DNA from: an uncultured Bacilli bacterium
Lineage (GTDB): Bacteria > Bacillota_I > Bacilli_A > RF39 > UBA660
NCBI GenBank assembly: GCA_947627375.1
Contig: CANQVR010000005.1
Location: 1 to 39,562 of the forward strand
Direction of reading: 5' to 3'
DNA: 39,562 nt
Shown here: positions 14,352 through 22,802 of the stretch, piece by piece
Numbering within the stretch: position 1 is the first letter of the stretch
Layout of the letters: every line of letters starts with the position of its first letter
Made by a program: the position numbers and the translations under genes
The notes under the pieces: generated by a model
Seen by the model: only the letters and a program-made list of their open reading frames with translations
The model's database searches: none
What the model was told of the DNA's origin: nothing

Positions 14352-16349
14352 ATGAAAGAAAATAAAATAAAAAACGAAGAAGAAATAATTACTATTTTAA
14401 CTGAAAACACAAGAGAAATTAACCTAACATCCCTTTGTGAAACTTTACAAGTAGAAGAAGTAGATGTCTTAGGTATAATAAATAAACTGAGAAATGATGG
14501 GATAAATATCGTTGTTAAAAAATTTGATGATGGACTTCACTTATTTAATAGAGGAGAAAGAGATTTCGAAGAAGAACATTCTTATAATTTTAAAACTAAC
14601 GAAAATAATGAATTTAAATTTGTAGCAATTTCTGATACTAGATTTGGTTCTAAATCACAACAACTTTCTATATTAAAAGATATTTATGAAAAAGCCAAAG
14701 AAATGGGATATGATAAAGTAATACATTGTGGTAATATGACAGAAGGTCTATATTCGATGAACAATATTTATGCAGAGACAAATTTTTTAGATGACACCTT
14801 AAGACAAGTTGATTATATTATCAATAATTATCCTAAAGTTGATGGAATAAAAACTTATTTCATTACAGGTGCGAGAGATGAAAAACATTTAAAAACTAAT
14901 AAAATTGATATCGGTAAAAGAATTAGCGAAGCTAGAAATGATATGATTTATTTAGGATATAATTCTTGTAATGTAACAATAGATAATACTAAAATGTTAA
15001 TTTTTAATCCTAAATTAAGTAAAACTTATACTGTTTCATATCGTGCTCAACAACAAGTAGATTCTTTCCGTAGTGAAGATAAACCTGATATCCTACTTTA
15101 TGGTGGACTTCTACAAATGGACAAGTTTAATTATCGTAAAGTAGATTGTATTTCAGTACCTAGTGTTTGTGCAACAACAAAAGAAATGAATGATAAAAGA
15201 TTTTCTAATACTGTTGGAGCTTGGTATATAACTGTTAAAACTAATAATAAAGGACAACTTGAAAGTATTAAAGCGGTAGATTCTATTTATTATCAAACCA
15301 ACAAAGATGATTATCAAAAGAACTTTCAAACTATAACAAATAAAGAATCTTCTAATGATCAACATTTAAAAAAGACAAATAAAATTTATCGTAGTATAAA
15401 AAATGGAATGCCTATTAATGAATTCATGGAGAAATTTAACTGTGATTATAATGAAATTGCAGGTATGTTAGAATTATGTAGAATTTATGGTAAAAATATT
15501 GATATTGTTCCAAATAAAGGAGAACTTGTTTTTGCAAAAACTCCTGTACCTAAAAAGAAAATTAATTTAAAAGATAGTATTGATTTAAACAAACTTAATC
15601 ATACTAAACTTTGTATTGTATCTGATACTCATTTTGGAAGTATTCATCAACAACTTCATTTATTAAATAAAATTTATGAAGAAGCATATATGCGTGGTAT
15701 AGATACAGTTTTGCATTGTGGTGATATGGTCGATGGAAATTATACAAATCGCCTAGAACAACCTCGTCAACAATTCCTTCATGGTTTTGATGAACAAGTA
15801 GGTTATGTTGTTGATATGTATCCTAAAGTTAAAGGAATTACTACAAAATATATTTTAGGTAGTCATGATGAGACACATTATAAAAATGGACAAGCAACAG
15901 TTAATGAATGGTTATCAAGATGTAGAACAGATATGATTTTCCTAGGTCAAGATAACGCTACTATTAATATCAATAATATGAAAATTGTTATGGATCATCC
16001 AGGTGGTGGTTCTGCTCAATCTATATCTTATAAACCTCAAAAGAGAATTGAAATATTAGAGTCAAAATTTAAACCACATATAATGTTAATTGGTCATTAC
16101 CATAAAAGTTATTCTTTCGTTTATCGTAATGTACGTGGTATTGAAGTTCCAGCTTTATGTGATAAAACTCAATTCCAACAAAAACAAGGATTATCTAATT
16201 ATGTTGGGGGATATTTCTTAGATATTTATTCTGATAAAAAAGGAAATATTCAATATTTTGCTCCTGAAGAAATTTTATTTGGAACAAAAGATATGTGGGA
16301 AGAAGCTGGTAAAGATAAAAAGAAAGTCAAACAATTAGTAATTAAATAA
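14352..16349 (+). CDS. Double metallophosphoesterase with one dead domain
   Basis: This 665-residue protein is an internal duplication. Each half has a small winged-helix-like region (residues 1-70 and about 340-405) followed by a calcineurin-like phosphoesterase domain. The second domain is intact: SDTHFG (about 423), HCGDMVDG (456), GSHDE (504), DHPGGG (548) and GHYHK (581). At matching positions about 330 residues earlier the first domain has SDTRFG, HCGNMTEG, GARDE and GGLLQ, so the usual His and Asp metal ligands are changed and it should be inactive. The substrate is unknown; the winged-helix parts suggest nucleic acid. It lies between spoVIF and spoIVA, but I see no sporulation-type promoter. 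The ribosome binding site is GGAGG. Confidence 0.85.
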   Translation: MKENKIKNEEEIITILTENTREINLTSLCETLQVEEVDVLGIINKLRNDGINIVVKKFDDGLHLFNRGERDFEEEHSYNFKTNENNEFKFVAISDTRFGSKSQQLSILKDIYEKAKEMGYDKVIHCGNMTEGLYSMNNIYAETNFLDDTLRQVDYIINNYPKVDGIKTYFITGARDEKHLKTNKIDIGKRISEARNDMIYLGYNSCNVTIDNTKMLIFNPKLSKTYTVSYRAQQQVDSFRSEDKPDILLYGGLLQMDKFNYRKVDCISVPSVCATTKEMNDKRFSNTVGAWYITVKTNNKGQLESIKAVDSIYYQTNKDDYQKNFQTITNKESSNDQHLKKTNKIYRSIKNGMPINEFMEKFNCDYNEIAGMLELCRIYGKNIDIVPNKGELVFAKTPVPKKKINLKDSIDLNKLNHTKLCIVSDTHFGSIHQQLHLLNKIYEEAYMRGIDTVLHCGDMVDGNYTNRLEQPRQQFLHGFDEQVGYVVDMYPKVKGITTKYILGSHDETHYKNGQATVNEWLSRCRTDMIFLGQDNATININNMKIVMDHPGGGSAQSISYKPQKRIEILESKFKPHIMLIGHYHKSYSFVYRNVRGIEVPALCDKTQFQQKQGLSNYVGGYFLDIYSDKKGNIQYFAPEEILFGTKDMWEEAGKDKKKVKQLVIK

Positions 16350-16377
16350 CGTTTTAGTAATCTAGAACGTTTTTTTG
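16348..16377 (+). terminator. Terminator after the double phosphoesterase
   Basis: AACGTTTTAG and CTAGAACGTT pair (one T-G) around the loop TAAT, followed by T's. Confidence 0.92.
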
Positions 16378-16378
16378 T

Positions 16379-16407
16379 GCATATATCAACATTATTTCTC
16401 ATAGATT
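16379..16407 (+). promoter_or_regulatory. Sigma-E-like promoter of spoIVA
   Basis: GCATATA (16379-16385), 14 bases, CATAGATT (16400-16407) resembles the early mother-cell sigma-E pattern (ATAT...CATACAAT). spoIVA is a known sigma-E target in B. subtilis. Confidence 0.55.
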
Positions 16408-16434
16408 TAAATTGAATAAAAGGAGAAATGATTT

Positions 16435-17910
16435 ATGGAAAAACATGAGATTATAAAAAATATTGCTGAAAGATCTGGCGGAGATATTTATCTTGGAGTT
16501 GTTGGGGCAGTTAGAACTGGTAAAAGTACATTTATCAAAAGAATGATTGAAACTCTTGTTGTCCCTAATATAGAAGATGAATATGAAAGAAAAAGAGCTC
16601 TCGATGAAATACCACAAAGTGCTCAAGGTAAAACAATTATGACTACTGAGCCTAAATTTGTTCCTAATACTGCGGCCAAAATAAAAATTGATGATTTTGA
16701 ATGTAAGATTAGAATGATTGACTGTGTTGGTTATATGATTGAAAATGCATTAGGAGCAACTGATGAAAATGGACCTCGTATGGTTAAAACTCCATGGTAT
16801 TCTGAAGAAATTAGTTTTTATGAAGCAGCTGAGATTGGTACTGAAAAAGTAATTAATGATCACTCTACTATCGGTATTGTAGTTACTACTGATGGATCTA
16901 TTGGAGAATTCGATAGAAATGATTATTTAGAAGCTGAAACAAGAGTTATTAATGAACTAAAAAATATTGGTAAACCATTTATTGTAATTTTAAATACTAC
17001 ACATCCTACTCTTCCTGAAACGGAACGTATTGCTGAACAACTAAAAGAGGAACATAATGTTCCAGTTATTCCTTTAAATGTCGATGCGATGAATGAAAAA
17101 GAAATGTACGATATTTTAAGAGAAGCATTATACGAATTCCCAATTGTTGAAGTTAGAGTTAATATGCCTGAATGGATTACTATTTTAAATCATAAACATC
17201 CATTGAAAAAACACTATATCGAAAAAATTAGAGAAAGTGTTGTAGAAATAGATAAACTTAGAGATATCGAAAATATTACTACTAAATTTTTAGATGATGA
17301 AACTATCGAAAAAGCATTCCTTTCAGCAGTAGATCCTGCGACTGGTACTGTAACAGTTCAACTTACTGCACCTAGTGAACTTTATAGTAAAACTTTAAAT
17401 GAGATAATTGACTTTGATGTTAAAAATAAAGCTGATTTACTTTCATTATTCCAAGACTTAAATATTGCTAAGAAAGAATATGATCAAATTAAATATGCTT
17501 TGAAAATGGTTAAACAAACTGGATATGGTGTAGCAACTCCTACTCTTGAAGATATGAAACTTGATGAACCTAAAGTTATTAAACAAGGCCAAAAATATGG
17601 AGTTAAATTAAAAGCAGTTGCACCCTCTATCCATATGATAAGAGTAGATGTAGAAAGTACTTTTGAACCTATTATCGGTACAGAGTCACAAAGTAAAGAA
17701 TTAATTGATTATTTAATGAAAGATGAAAATAAAGACTCTAATAATATTTGGAAAAGTGAAATATTCGGACGTAGCCTAGATGTTATTGTTCAAGAAGGTA
17801 TTCAATCAAAAATAAATCTTATGCCTGAAAATATCCGTTATAAATTACAACAAACTTTAGCGAAAGTTGTTAATAAAGGATCTAACAATATGATAGCCAT
17901 AGTTATTTAA
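16435..17910 (+). CDS. spoIVA: Spore morphogenetic ATPase SpoIVA
   Basis: SpoIVA polymerises with ATP around the forespore as the base layer of the coat and is needed for the cortex. The 491-residue protein matches the family throughout: an N-terminal TRAFAC-type domain with the Walker A GAVRTGKST (residues 24-32), the invariant region MTTEPKFVPN, then MIDCVGYMIENALGATDENGPRMVKTPW, TTDGSIGEFDRNDY and NTTHPTLPET. The C-terminal part carries the anchoring domain and ends SNNMIAIVI. The ribosome binding site is AAAGGAG. The terminator includes the stop codon, and the converging gene overlaps it by four bases. This is one of the best signs that the organism makes spores. Confidence 0.97.
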   Translation: MEKHEIIKNIAERSGGDIYLGVVGAVRTGKSTFIKRMIETLVVPNIEDEYERKRALDEIPQSAQGKTIMTTEPKFVPNTAAKIKIDDFECKIRMIDCVGYMIENALGATDENGPRMVKTPWYSEEISFYEAAEIGTEKVINDHSTIGIVVTTDGSIGEFDRNDYLEAETRVINELKNIGKPFIVILNTTHPTLPETERIAEQLKEEHNVPVIPLNVDAMNEKEMYDILREALYEFPIVEVRVNMPEWITILNHKHPLKKHYIEKIRESVVEIDKLRDIENITTKFLDDETIEKAFLSAVDPATGTVTVQLTAPSELYSKTLNEIIDFDVKNKADLLSLFQDLNIAKKEYDQIKYALKMVKQTGYGVATPTLEDMKLDEPKVIKQGQKYGVKLKAVAPSIHMIRVDVESTFEPIIGTESQSKELIDYLMKDENKDSNNIWKSEIFGRSLDVIVQEGIQSKINLMPENIRYKLQQTLAKVVNKGSNNMIAIVI

Positions 17911-17930
17911 ACTATGAGCTTTTTTCTTTT
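17895..17930 (+). terminator. Terminator of spoIVA
   Basis: CATAGTT and AACTATG form the core stem (loop ATTTA), extended by AGC/GCT past a bulge, then a T-rich tail. The TAA stop lies in the loop. Confidence 0.9.
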
Positions 17931-18380
17931 TATACCTTTATATAACATTTCAGGTATCTCTGCTTCATATATGATTTCTCCTTTTTCAATAAAATTTACT
18001 ACTTCTTCTTTAATATCATCTACTTTTACATAGTAAAAATCATTATAAATTATATAATCATTACCATTAGGTATATCTTCATAATCATAAAATTTAAAAA
18101 ATATTTTTTCTTGAAAATCTACTATTATTCTTAATTCTATACTATCATAATCATCTTCATCTAATCTTTCCATTTCAACAAATGTACCTATTTTTTTATT
18201 AGGAAAAACTTTTACTTTATAAAATCCTTTTAGTTTAATACGATAATTATTCTTTAGTCTTATTATAAAATCTTTTATTGTTTTAATAATTTGTTCTTTA
18301 TCATCCCATATTTCTCTTTTAAAAAAAACATTATTAATATAAATTATTAATTTATCTTTTGAAATAATTTCAACTTTCAT
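17907..18380 (-). CDS. Hypothetical cytoplasmic protein downstream of ysxC
   Basis: This 157-residue, Lys/Asp/Ile-rich soluble protein starts MKVEIISKDKLIIYINN, continues with FKREIWDDKEQIIKTIKDFIIRLKNNY and ends with a basic KGIKRKKLIV. The alternation of beta-strand-like and helix-like stretches faintly recalls the N-terminal adaptor domain of MecA, but I would not assign it. The ribosome binding site is AGGTGG. It lies last in the ackA-nrnA-ysxC direction, after a terminator, with a TATAAT directly before its ribosome binding site. It overlaps the 3' end of spoIVA by four bases. Confidence 0.7.
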   Translation of the reverse strand: MKVEIISKDKLIIYINNVFFKREIWDDKEQIIKTIKDFIIRLKNNYRIKLKGFYKVKVFPNKKIGTFVEMERLDEDDYDSIELRIIVDFQEKIFFKFYDYEDIPNGNDYIIYNDFYYVKVDDIKEEVVNFIEKGEIIYEAEIPEMLYKGIKRKKLIV

Positions 18381-18403
18381 GAGACCACCTACATTATAGT
18401 ATG

Positions 18404-18439
18404 AAAAAAAGACTTAGATTGTTTCTATAACTAAGTCTT
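18404..18439 (-). terminator. Terminator after ysxC
   Basis: On the minus strand AAGACTTAG and CTAAGTCTT pair perfectly (13-base loop) and are followed by seven T's. It includes the ysxC stop region. Confidence 0.88.
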
Positions 18440-19007
18440 CTAATTTTTTTAATATTTCTTCTCTTCCTGTTCCATCGACGCTTGAGAATACTACTAAATC
18501 ATCACCTACTACAAGATCTAAAGTATTAGTAATATTTTTTATTTGTCTATTTTGTTTACTTGTCCCAACTTTATCTGCTTTGGTTACTATAATCGTAACA
18601 GGTAAATTATAATATTTTAAAAAGTTATACATTAAAACATCATCTTCACTAGGTTTATGTCTTATATCTACTAACATAAAAACTCTTTTTAATTCTTGTC
18701 TTTTTTCTAAGTATTCTTCTATTAGTTTACCAAACTTAGCTTGTGTTTTTTTATCGACTGCTGCATATCCATATCCAGGAGCATCAATAAAATAAAAATC
18801 ATTATTTATTAAATAGAAATTTAAAGTTTGAGTTTTCCCTGGTTTAGATGAAGTGTAAGCAAGTTCTTTTCTCATTAACATACGATTAATAAAACTACTT
18901 TTACCTACATTACTTCGTCCAACAAGTAAAAATTCTGGCAGTCCTAATGTTGGATATTGACTACGACGACTAGCCATTATATCTAATTTAGATTCTTTAA
19001 TTACCAT
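18414..19007 (-). CDS. ysxC: Ribosome-biogenesis GTPase YsxC/EngB
   Basis: YsxC (YihA/EngB) is an essential GTPase needed for assembly of the large ribosomal subunit. The 197 residues have all G motifs: GRSNVGKSS (G1), SSKPGKTQT (G2), DAPGYGYA (G3), TKAD (G4) and SSVDGTG (G5). The family-typical KESKLDIMASRRSQYP precedes the G domain. The gene starts one base after the stop of nrnA, behind GGAAAG, so it is cotranscribed with nrnA and probably ackA. Confidence 0.97.
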   Translation of the reverse strand: MVIKESKLDIMASRRSQYPTLGLPEFLLVGRSNVGKSSFINRMLMRKELAYTSSKPGKTQTLNFYLINNDFYFIDAPGYGYAAVDKKTQAKFGKLIEEYLEKRQELKRVFMLVDIRHKPSEDDVLMYNFLKYYNLPVTIIVTKADKVGTSKQNRQIKNITNTLDLVVGDDLVVFSSVDGTGREEILKKLEDLVIETI

Positions 19008-19008
19008 T

Positions 19009-19962
19009 TTATCTTTCCTTTTCTTCTAAATATTTTTTTGTCACTTCATCTAGATCGTTAATTAATTTCATTGCATCATCAAAAGTCTTTACTTTGGCAC
19101 CACTTGCATACATGTGACCTCCACCATTATAATTTTCTGCAACAGCATTAATTATTGGTCCACGTGAACGAATCGATATTCTAATAATGTCATTTTTTAT
19201 ATCTTCAGTAATTGTTACCCAAACTAATATCTCTTCAATAAAATTAAAGTTATTTATCATATTACCTGGTGAAGCTGAATCAGCACCGAACTTTTCTAGT
19301 AATTTATTAGTAATTTTTATATAACCAACTTTATTATCAGTTACAATCATATTTTCACCAATATAACCTTCAAGTCTTACTTCTTTTAAGGGTCTATTAT
19401 ATACTTTTTGATTTAATTCATTGATACTGAATTTATAATTTTCTAAGTAATATGAAACAAGTGAAAAAGTTCTAGGACTACAACTATCAAATAAAAAACG
19501 ATTAGAATCAGCAACAAGCCCTATATATAAAGTTTCGGCGATTTCTTTGTTACATAATAATTTAGTTTCTTTTATTAAATTCATAATTATTTCACAAGCA
19601 CTACATGCTGTATCTTCTATACACTCTATATCACAAAATTCTTCTACAAATGGATGATGATCTATTTTTATTTTATGTTTAAATAAATCAACATTTGGAA
19701 TATCCACTCTTTTTTTGTCTGGAGTGTCAGTTACTATTAAAAGAGTATTATCATCTATATTTCCTAATTTATCAAGTGCTCCAATATGAGAAAATTTGCT
19801 ACTACCATTTCCAACTGCAACAACTTTTTTTTCAGGAAAAGTTAGACGAATTGAATCTCTTAATGCTATTTGACTAGCAAGCGCATCAGGATCTACCCCA
19901 ATGTGTCTAGCAATTACGATATTATCATATTTTTTTATTGCTTTAAATATTCTTTTATACAT
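19009..19962 (-). CDS. nrnA: NrnA-like DHH nanoRNase / pAp phosphatase
   Basis: NrnA-type enzymes degrade short RNAs of two to five nucleotides and pAp, and some related members cleave c-di-AMP breakdown products. The DHH domain is intact: HIGVDPDALAS, VTDTPD, KIDHHPF, and ADSNRFLFDS. The DHHA1 domain ends in the substrate-binding YNGGGHMYASGAKV. Length (317) is normal for stand-alone NrnA; there are no membrane or PAS/GGDEF domains, so it is not GdpP. It follows ackA after 11 bases, with its ribosome binding site overlapping the ackA stop, and precedes ysxC. Confidence 0.92.
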   Translation of the reverse strand: MYKRIFKAIKKYDNIVIARHIGVDPDALASQIALRDSIRLTFPEKKVVAVGNGSSKFSHIGALDKLGNIDDNTLLIVTDTPDKKRVDIPNVDLFKHKIKIDHHPFVEEFCDIECIEDTACSACEIIMNLIKETKLLCNKEIAETLYIGLVADSNRFLFDSCSPRTFSLVSYYLENYKFSINELNQKVYNRPLKEVRLEGYIGENMIVTDNKVGYIKITNKLLEKFGADSASPGNMINNFNFIEEILVWVTITEDIKNDIIRISIRSRGPIINAVAENYNGGGHMYASGAKVKTFDDAMKLINDLDEVTKKYLEEKER

Positions 19963-19972
19963 AACACTATTC

Positions 19973-21157
19973 CTATCTATTTTCTATTATAGCTTTGGTA
20001 TCTCTTGCAATCATTAATTCTTCATTAGTAGGAACTATATAAACTTCACTCTTAGAATCAGGTGTGCTGATACGTTTAAATTCTCCACGTACGTTATTTG
20101 CATCTATATCTATTTTTATTCCAAGACACGCTAGTTCTTCTACTATTTTTAAACGTGTGTTAATACTATTTTCACCAATACCAGCAGTGAATGCAATAAC
20201 GTCAACACCTTCAAGTAATACATAATATTGAGCTATATAGTTAACAACACTTCTTACAAATTTTTCTTCTGCTATAACACAATTTCTTTTTCCTTCAGTA
20301 ATTCCTTGTTCAATATCTCTTGAATCACTACTGTATTGACTAATACCTAAAAATCCTGATTTTTTATTTAAATCATCTAAAACTTCATGAACATTTTTAC
20401 CCTCTTTTTCCATAACAAATGGAATGATAGAAGCATCAACATCTCCTGAACGTGTTCCCATTATAACACCAGTAAGTGGCGTAAAGCCCATAGATGTATC
20501 AACACATTTTCCATTTTTTATTGCCGCCAAAGAGGCTCCTTGACCTAAATGACAACTGATGATTTTTAAATCATCTCTACCTAATTTTTCAGCTAATGTC
20601 TTAGCTATAAATTTATGACTTGTTCCATGGAAACCATATTTACGTACTTGATAATCAGTATACCATTTATATGGTACTGGATATAGGTAATTAACTTCAT
20701 CTATTGTTTGATGAAAAGCAGTATCAAATACTGCTACCATAGGTACATTTGGTAACACTTCTTTAAAAGCTTTGATACCAAGTAAGTTTGCTGGATTATG
20801 AATTGGTGCAAACTCTTTGAATTTATCAATATCTTCAATTACTTCATCTGTTATTAATACTGAATCAGTATACTTATCTCTACCATGAACTGTTCTATGT
20901 CCTACTGCATCTATTTCATCAAATGAAGAAATAATATTTAAACTTATTAATTTATCAAGTAATATTTTTACAGCATCAGAATGATCTTTCATTTCTATTT
21001 CTTCTTTTACTTTTTTACCAGTATATTTGATACTGTAACAACTTCCTTCTATTCCTATTCTTTCAAATAGTCCACTAGCTAAAACTGTTTCATCATCCAT
21101 ATTAAAAAGTTGAAACTTTAAGGAACTACTTCCTGCATTTATTGAAATTATTTTCAT
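19973..21157 (-). CDS. ackA: Acetate kinase
   Basis: AckA interconverts acetyl phosphate and acetate with ATP, usually the ATP-yielding last step of fermentation. Motifs are clear: SINAGSSSLKFQLF at the start, GHRTVHG, AVFDTAFHQTI, YGFHGTSHKFI, SCHLGQGASLAAI, MGFTPLTGVIMGTRSGDVD and FTAGIGENS. The frame can begin at 21211, but family proteins begin at MKIISINAGSSS and GGAG lies just before the ATG at 21157, so I use that start (394 residues). A strong promoter lies upstream. No phosphotransacetylase gene is in the window. It leads the ackA-nrnA-ysxC unit. Confidence 0.97.
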   Translation of the reverse strand: MKIISINAGSSSLKFQLFNMDDETVLASGLFERIGIEGSCYSIKYTGKKVKEEIEMKDHSDAVKILLDKLISLNIISSFDEIDAVGHRTVHGRDKYTDSVLITDEVIEDIDKFKEFAPIHNPANLLGIKAFKEVLPNVPMVAVFDTAFHQTIDEVNYLYPVPYKWYTDYQVRKYGFHGTSHKFIAKTLAEKLGRDDLKIISCHLGQGASLAAIKNGKCVDTSMGFTPLTGVIMGTRSGDVDASIIPFVMEKEGKNVHEVLDDLNKKSGFLGISQYSSDSRDIEQGITEGKRNCVIAEEKFVRSVVNYIAQYYVLLEGVDVIAFTAGIGENSINTRLKIVEELACLGIKIDIDANNVRGEFKRISTPDSKSEVYIVPTNEELMIARDTKAIIENR

Positions 21158-21182
21158 ACTATCCATCTCCTTCATGTATAAT

Positions 21183-21211
21183 ATTATACTATAATTTACT
21201 TTGTAAGACAA
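21183..21211 (-). promoter_or_regulatory. Sigma-A promoter of ackA
   Basis: On the minus strand TTGTCT (21206-21211), 17 bases, TATAAT (21183-21188), leaving a leader of about 20 bases. Confidence 0.8.
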
Positions 21212-21244
21212 TGAAAAAGATTTTAGTTAAAAAATTTTAATATC

Positions 21245-21272
21245 AAAAAAGATAGGTTAAACCTATCTTTTA
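21245..21272 (-). terminator. Terminator of the SASP gene
   Basis: AAAAGATAGG and CCTATCTTTT form a perfect ten-pair stem with a T run on the minus strand, between the SASP gene and the ackA promoter. Confidence 0.92.
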
Positions 21273-21284
21273 AGCTATAATCTA

Positions 21285-21500
21285 TTATTTATTATTGTAG
21301 CTTCCACTTACTTGATTTAATCCGTTTTGAACTAAACGTCTAGTAATTTCACCACCAACACTACCGTTAGCACGGCTAGTTGCATCTGGTCCTAAATTAA
21401 CACCAAGTTCATTAGCTATTTCATATTTCATTTTATCAATAGCTTGTTTAGCTCCTGGTACTCTCATTTTCATTGAAGAATTGTTATTTGAGTTGCTCAT
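21285..21500 (-). CDS. Alpha/beta-type small acid-soluble spore protein
   Basis: These proteins coat and protect spore DNA and are degraded at germination. The 71-residue product has both hallmark segments: [19 protein letters not shown], which includes the germination-protease cleavage context E-I-A, and [13 protein letters not shown]. The N-terminal Ser/Asn-rich extension and [12 protein letters not shown] helix are normal. The ribosome binding site AGGAGGTG is strong and a sigma-G-like promoter lies upstream. In B. subtilis sspA also lies next to thiI and near ackA. This gene is direct evidence of sporulation. Confidence 0.96.
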   Translation of the reverse strand: MSNSNNNSSMKMRVPGAKQAIDKMKYEIANELGVNLGPDATSRANGSVGGEITRRLVQNGLNQVSGSYNNK

Positions 21501-21522
21501 GGTTTCACCTCCTATACATTTA

Positions 21523-21552
21523 TAGAATGTGAACTTATCTACAATTTAATAC
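21523..21552 (-). promoter_or_regulatory. Sigma-G-like (forespore) promoter of the SASP gene
   Basis: On the minus strand GTATT (21548-21552), 18 bases, CATTCTA (21523-21529), close to the forespore pattern GNATR-N18-CATNNTA. SASP genes are classical sigma-G targets. Confidence 0.65.
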
Positions 21553-21575
21553 ATTTTTTTTCTGGTAATTTATAC

Positions 21576-22763
21576 CTACAATAATTCTTCAAATTTTTTA
21601 GTTTCTTCAGCAGTTATCTTTATAGTAAAAGTATCATTTATAGCTAGACCAATTAATTTTTGATAATCAAATTTTTGCTCTTCTTCTTTGGCAATTTCCA
21701 GTTTAGGATTTATTACGGGATGTTTAGGTACAAATACAGTACAACAATCTTCATAAGGTAAGATACTAGTTTCGTATGTATCTATTTTTTTAGCAATATT
21801 CATAATTTCTAATTTATCAAGACAAGCAACTGGTCTAATAATAGGAAAGTTAGTAACTTCATTTATAACATTTATGCTAGTTAAGGTTTGACTGGCAACT
21901 TGACCAATACTTTCTCCATTAATGATAACTAAAGCATTATTCTTTTTAGCAAGACCTTCCATTATACGATACATCATTCTTCTCATAATAGTAATAGTAT
22001 ATGCTGGATGACAGTTTTTATATATCTCTTCTTGAATAGCGGTAAATGGTACTACATGCAGTCTAATTTCATTTGTATATTCTACTAATTTTTTAGCAAG
22101 ACTTTCTACTTTTTTTCGAGCTTCAATACTAGTATGAGGAATTGCTTCAAAATATACTGCATCAATTACAATTCCACGTTTTAAAGATAAAAATCCTGCT
22201 ACTGGTGAATCTATACCACCGCTTAACATAAGCATTCCTTTAGGTTGACTTCCAACAGGATATCCACCTAAACCATAATAAGTATTTGTATAAATATAAC
22301 TTTTATCTTTTTTTATTTCTACTTTAAATAATACTTCAGGATTTTTAACATCTACTTTAATATTTTTAATATTTTTTAAAATTACTCCTCCTAAATGTTT
22401 TGATATTTCCATACTATTTAAAGGAAAACTTTTTAAACTTCTTTTTGTTTCTACTTTAAAAGTTTTAAAATCTTTTTCTTTTGCAATAGCTATAATCTCT
22501 TGATCTAAGCTTTCAATATTAGTATCTACAACATTTGCAACTTGATACGCATGGATTCCAAAAACTTTAGATAATTTTTCATTAATAATTTTAAAATCTT
22601 TATCATTAAATTCTATTTGCATAAAACTTTTATTTTTATGAATTTTTATATCTATATTTTTTAGTTTATTCATAATATTTTGTTCAAGCTTAGTCACAAA
22701 GAAATTTCTATTTCCTTTCTTTGTAAATAATTCTCCATATTTAATTAATATTATTTTTTTCAT
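21576..22763 (-). CDS. thiI: tRNA 4-thiouridine synthetase ThiI
   Basis: ThiI adenylates and thiolates U8 of tRNAs and in some bacteria also supplies sulphur for the thiamin thiazole. The N-terminal ferredoxin-like/THUMP region (1-165) includes FKVETKRSLKSFPLNSMEI. The adenylation domain begins with the PP-loop MLSGGIDSPVAGF (about 180-192) and includes INGESIGQVASQT and YEDCCTVFVPKHP. It lacks a rhodanese domain, as in Bacillus. The long frame begins at GTG 22772; the ATG at 22763 gives the usual N-terminus. The purine-rich AAAGG is separated from the start by a nine-pair hairpin. No sulphur-donor cysteine desulphurase gene is in the window. Confidence 0.95.
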   Translation of the reverse strand: MKKIILIKYGELFTKKGNRNFFVTKLEQNIMNKLKNIDIKIHKNKSFMQIEFNDKDFKIINEKLSKVFGIHAYQVANVVDTNIESLDQEIIAIAKEKDFKTFKVETKRSLKSFPLNSMEISKHLGGVILKNIKNIKVDVKNPEVLFKVEIKKDKSYIYTNTYYGLGGYPVGSQPKGMLMLSGGIDSPVAGFLSLKRGIVIDAVYFEAIPHTSIEARKKVESLAKKLVEYTNEIRLHVVPFTAIQEEIYKNCHPAYTITIMRRMMYRIMEGLAKKNNALVIINGESIGQVASQTLTSINVINEVTNFPIIRPVACLDKLEIMNIAKKIDTYETSILPYEDCCTVFVPKHPVINPKLEIAKEEEQKFDYQKLIGLAINDTFTIKITAEETKKFEELL

Positions 22764-22774
22764 AATTTTCACAT

Positions 22775-22795
22775 ATAATTAATCTTATAGATTAA
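22775..22795 (-). promoter_or_regulatory. Hairpin between ribosome binding site and thiI start
   Basis: On the minus strand AAAGG is followed by AATTAATCT-ATA-AGATTAATT, a perfect nine-pair stem, and then TATGTG. Folding would bring AAAGG to within about five bases of the GTG and about fourteen of the ATG, so the hairpin may set which start is used. Confidence 0.4.
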
Positions 22796-22802
22796 TTCCT
22801 TT

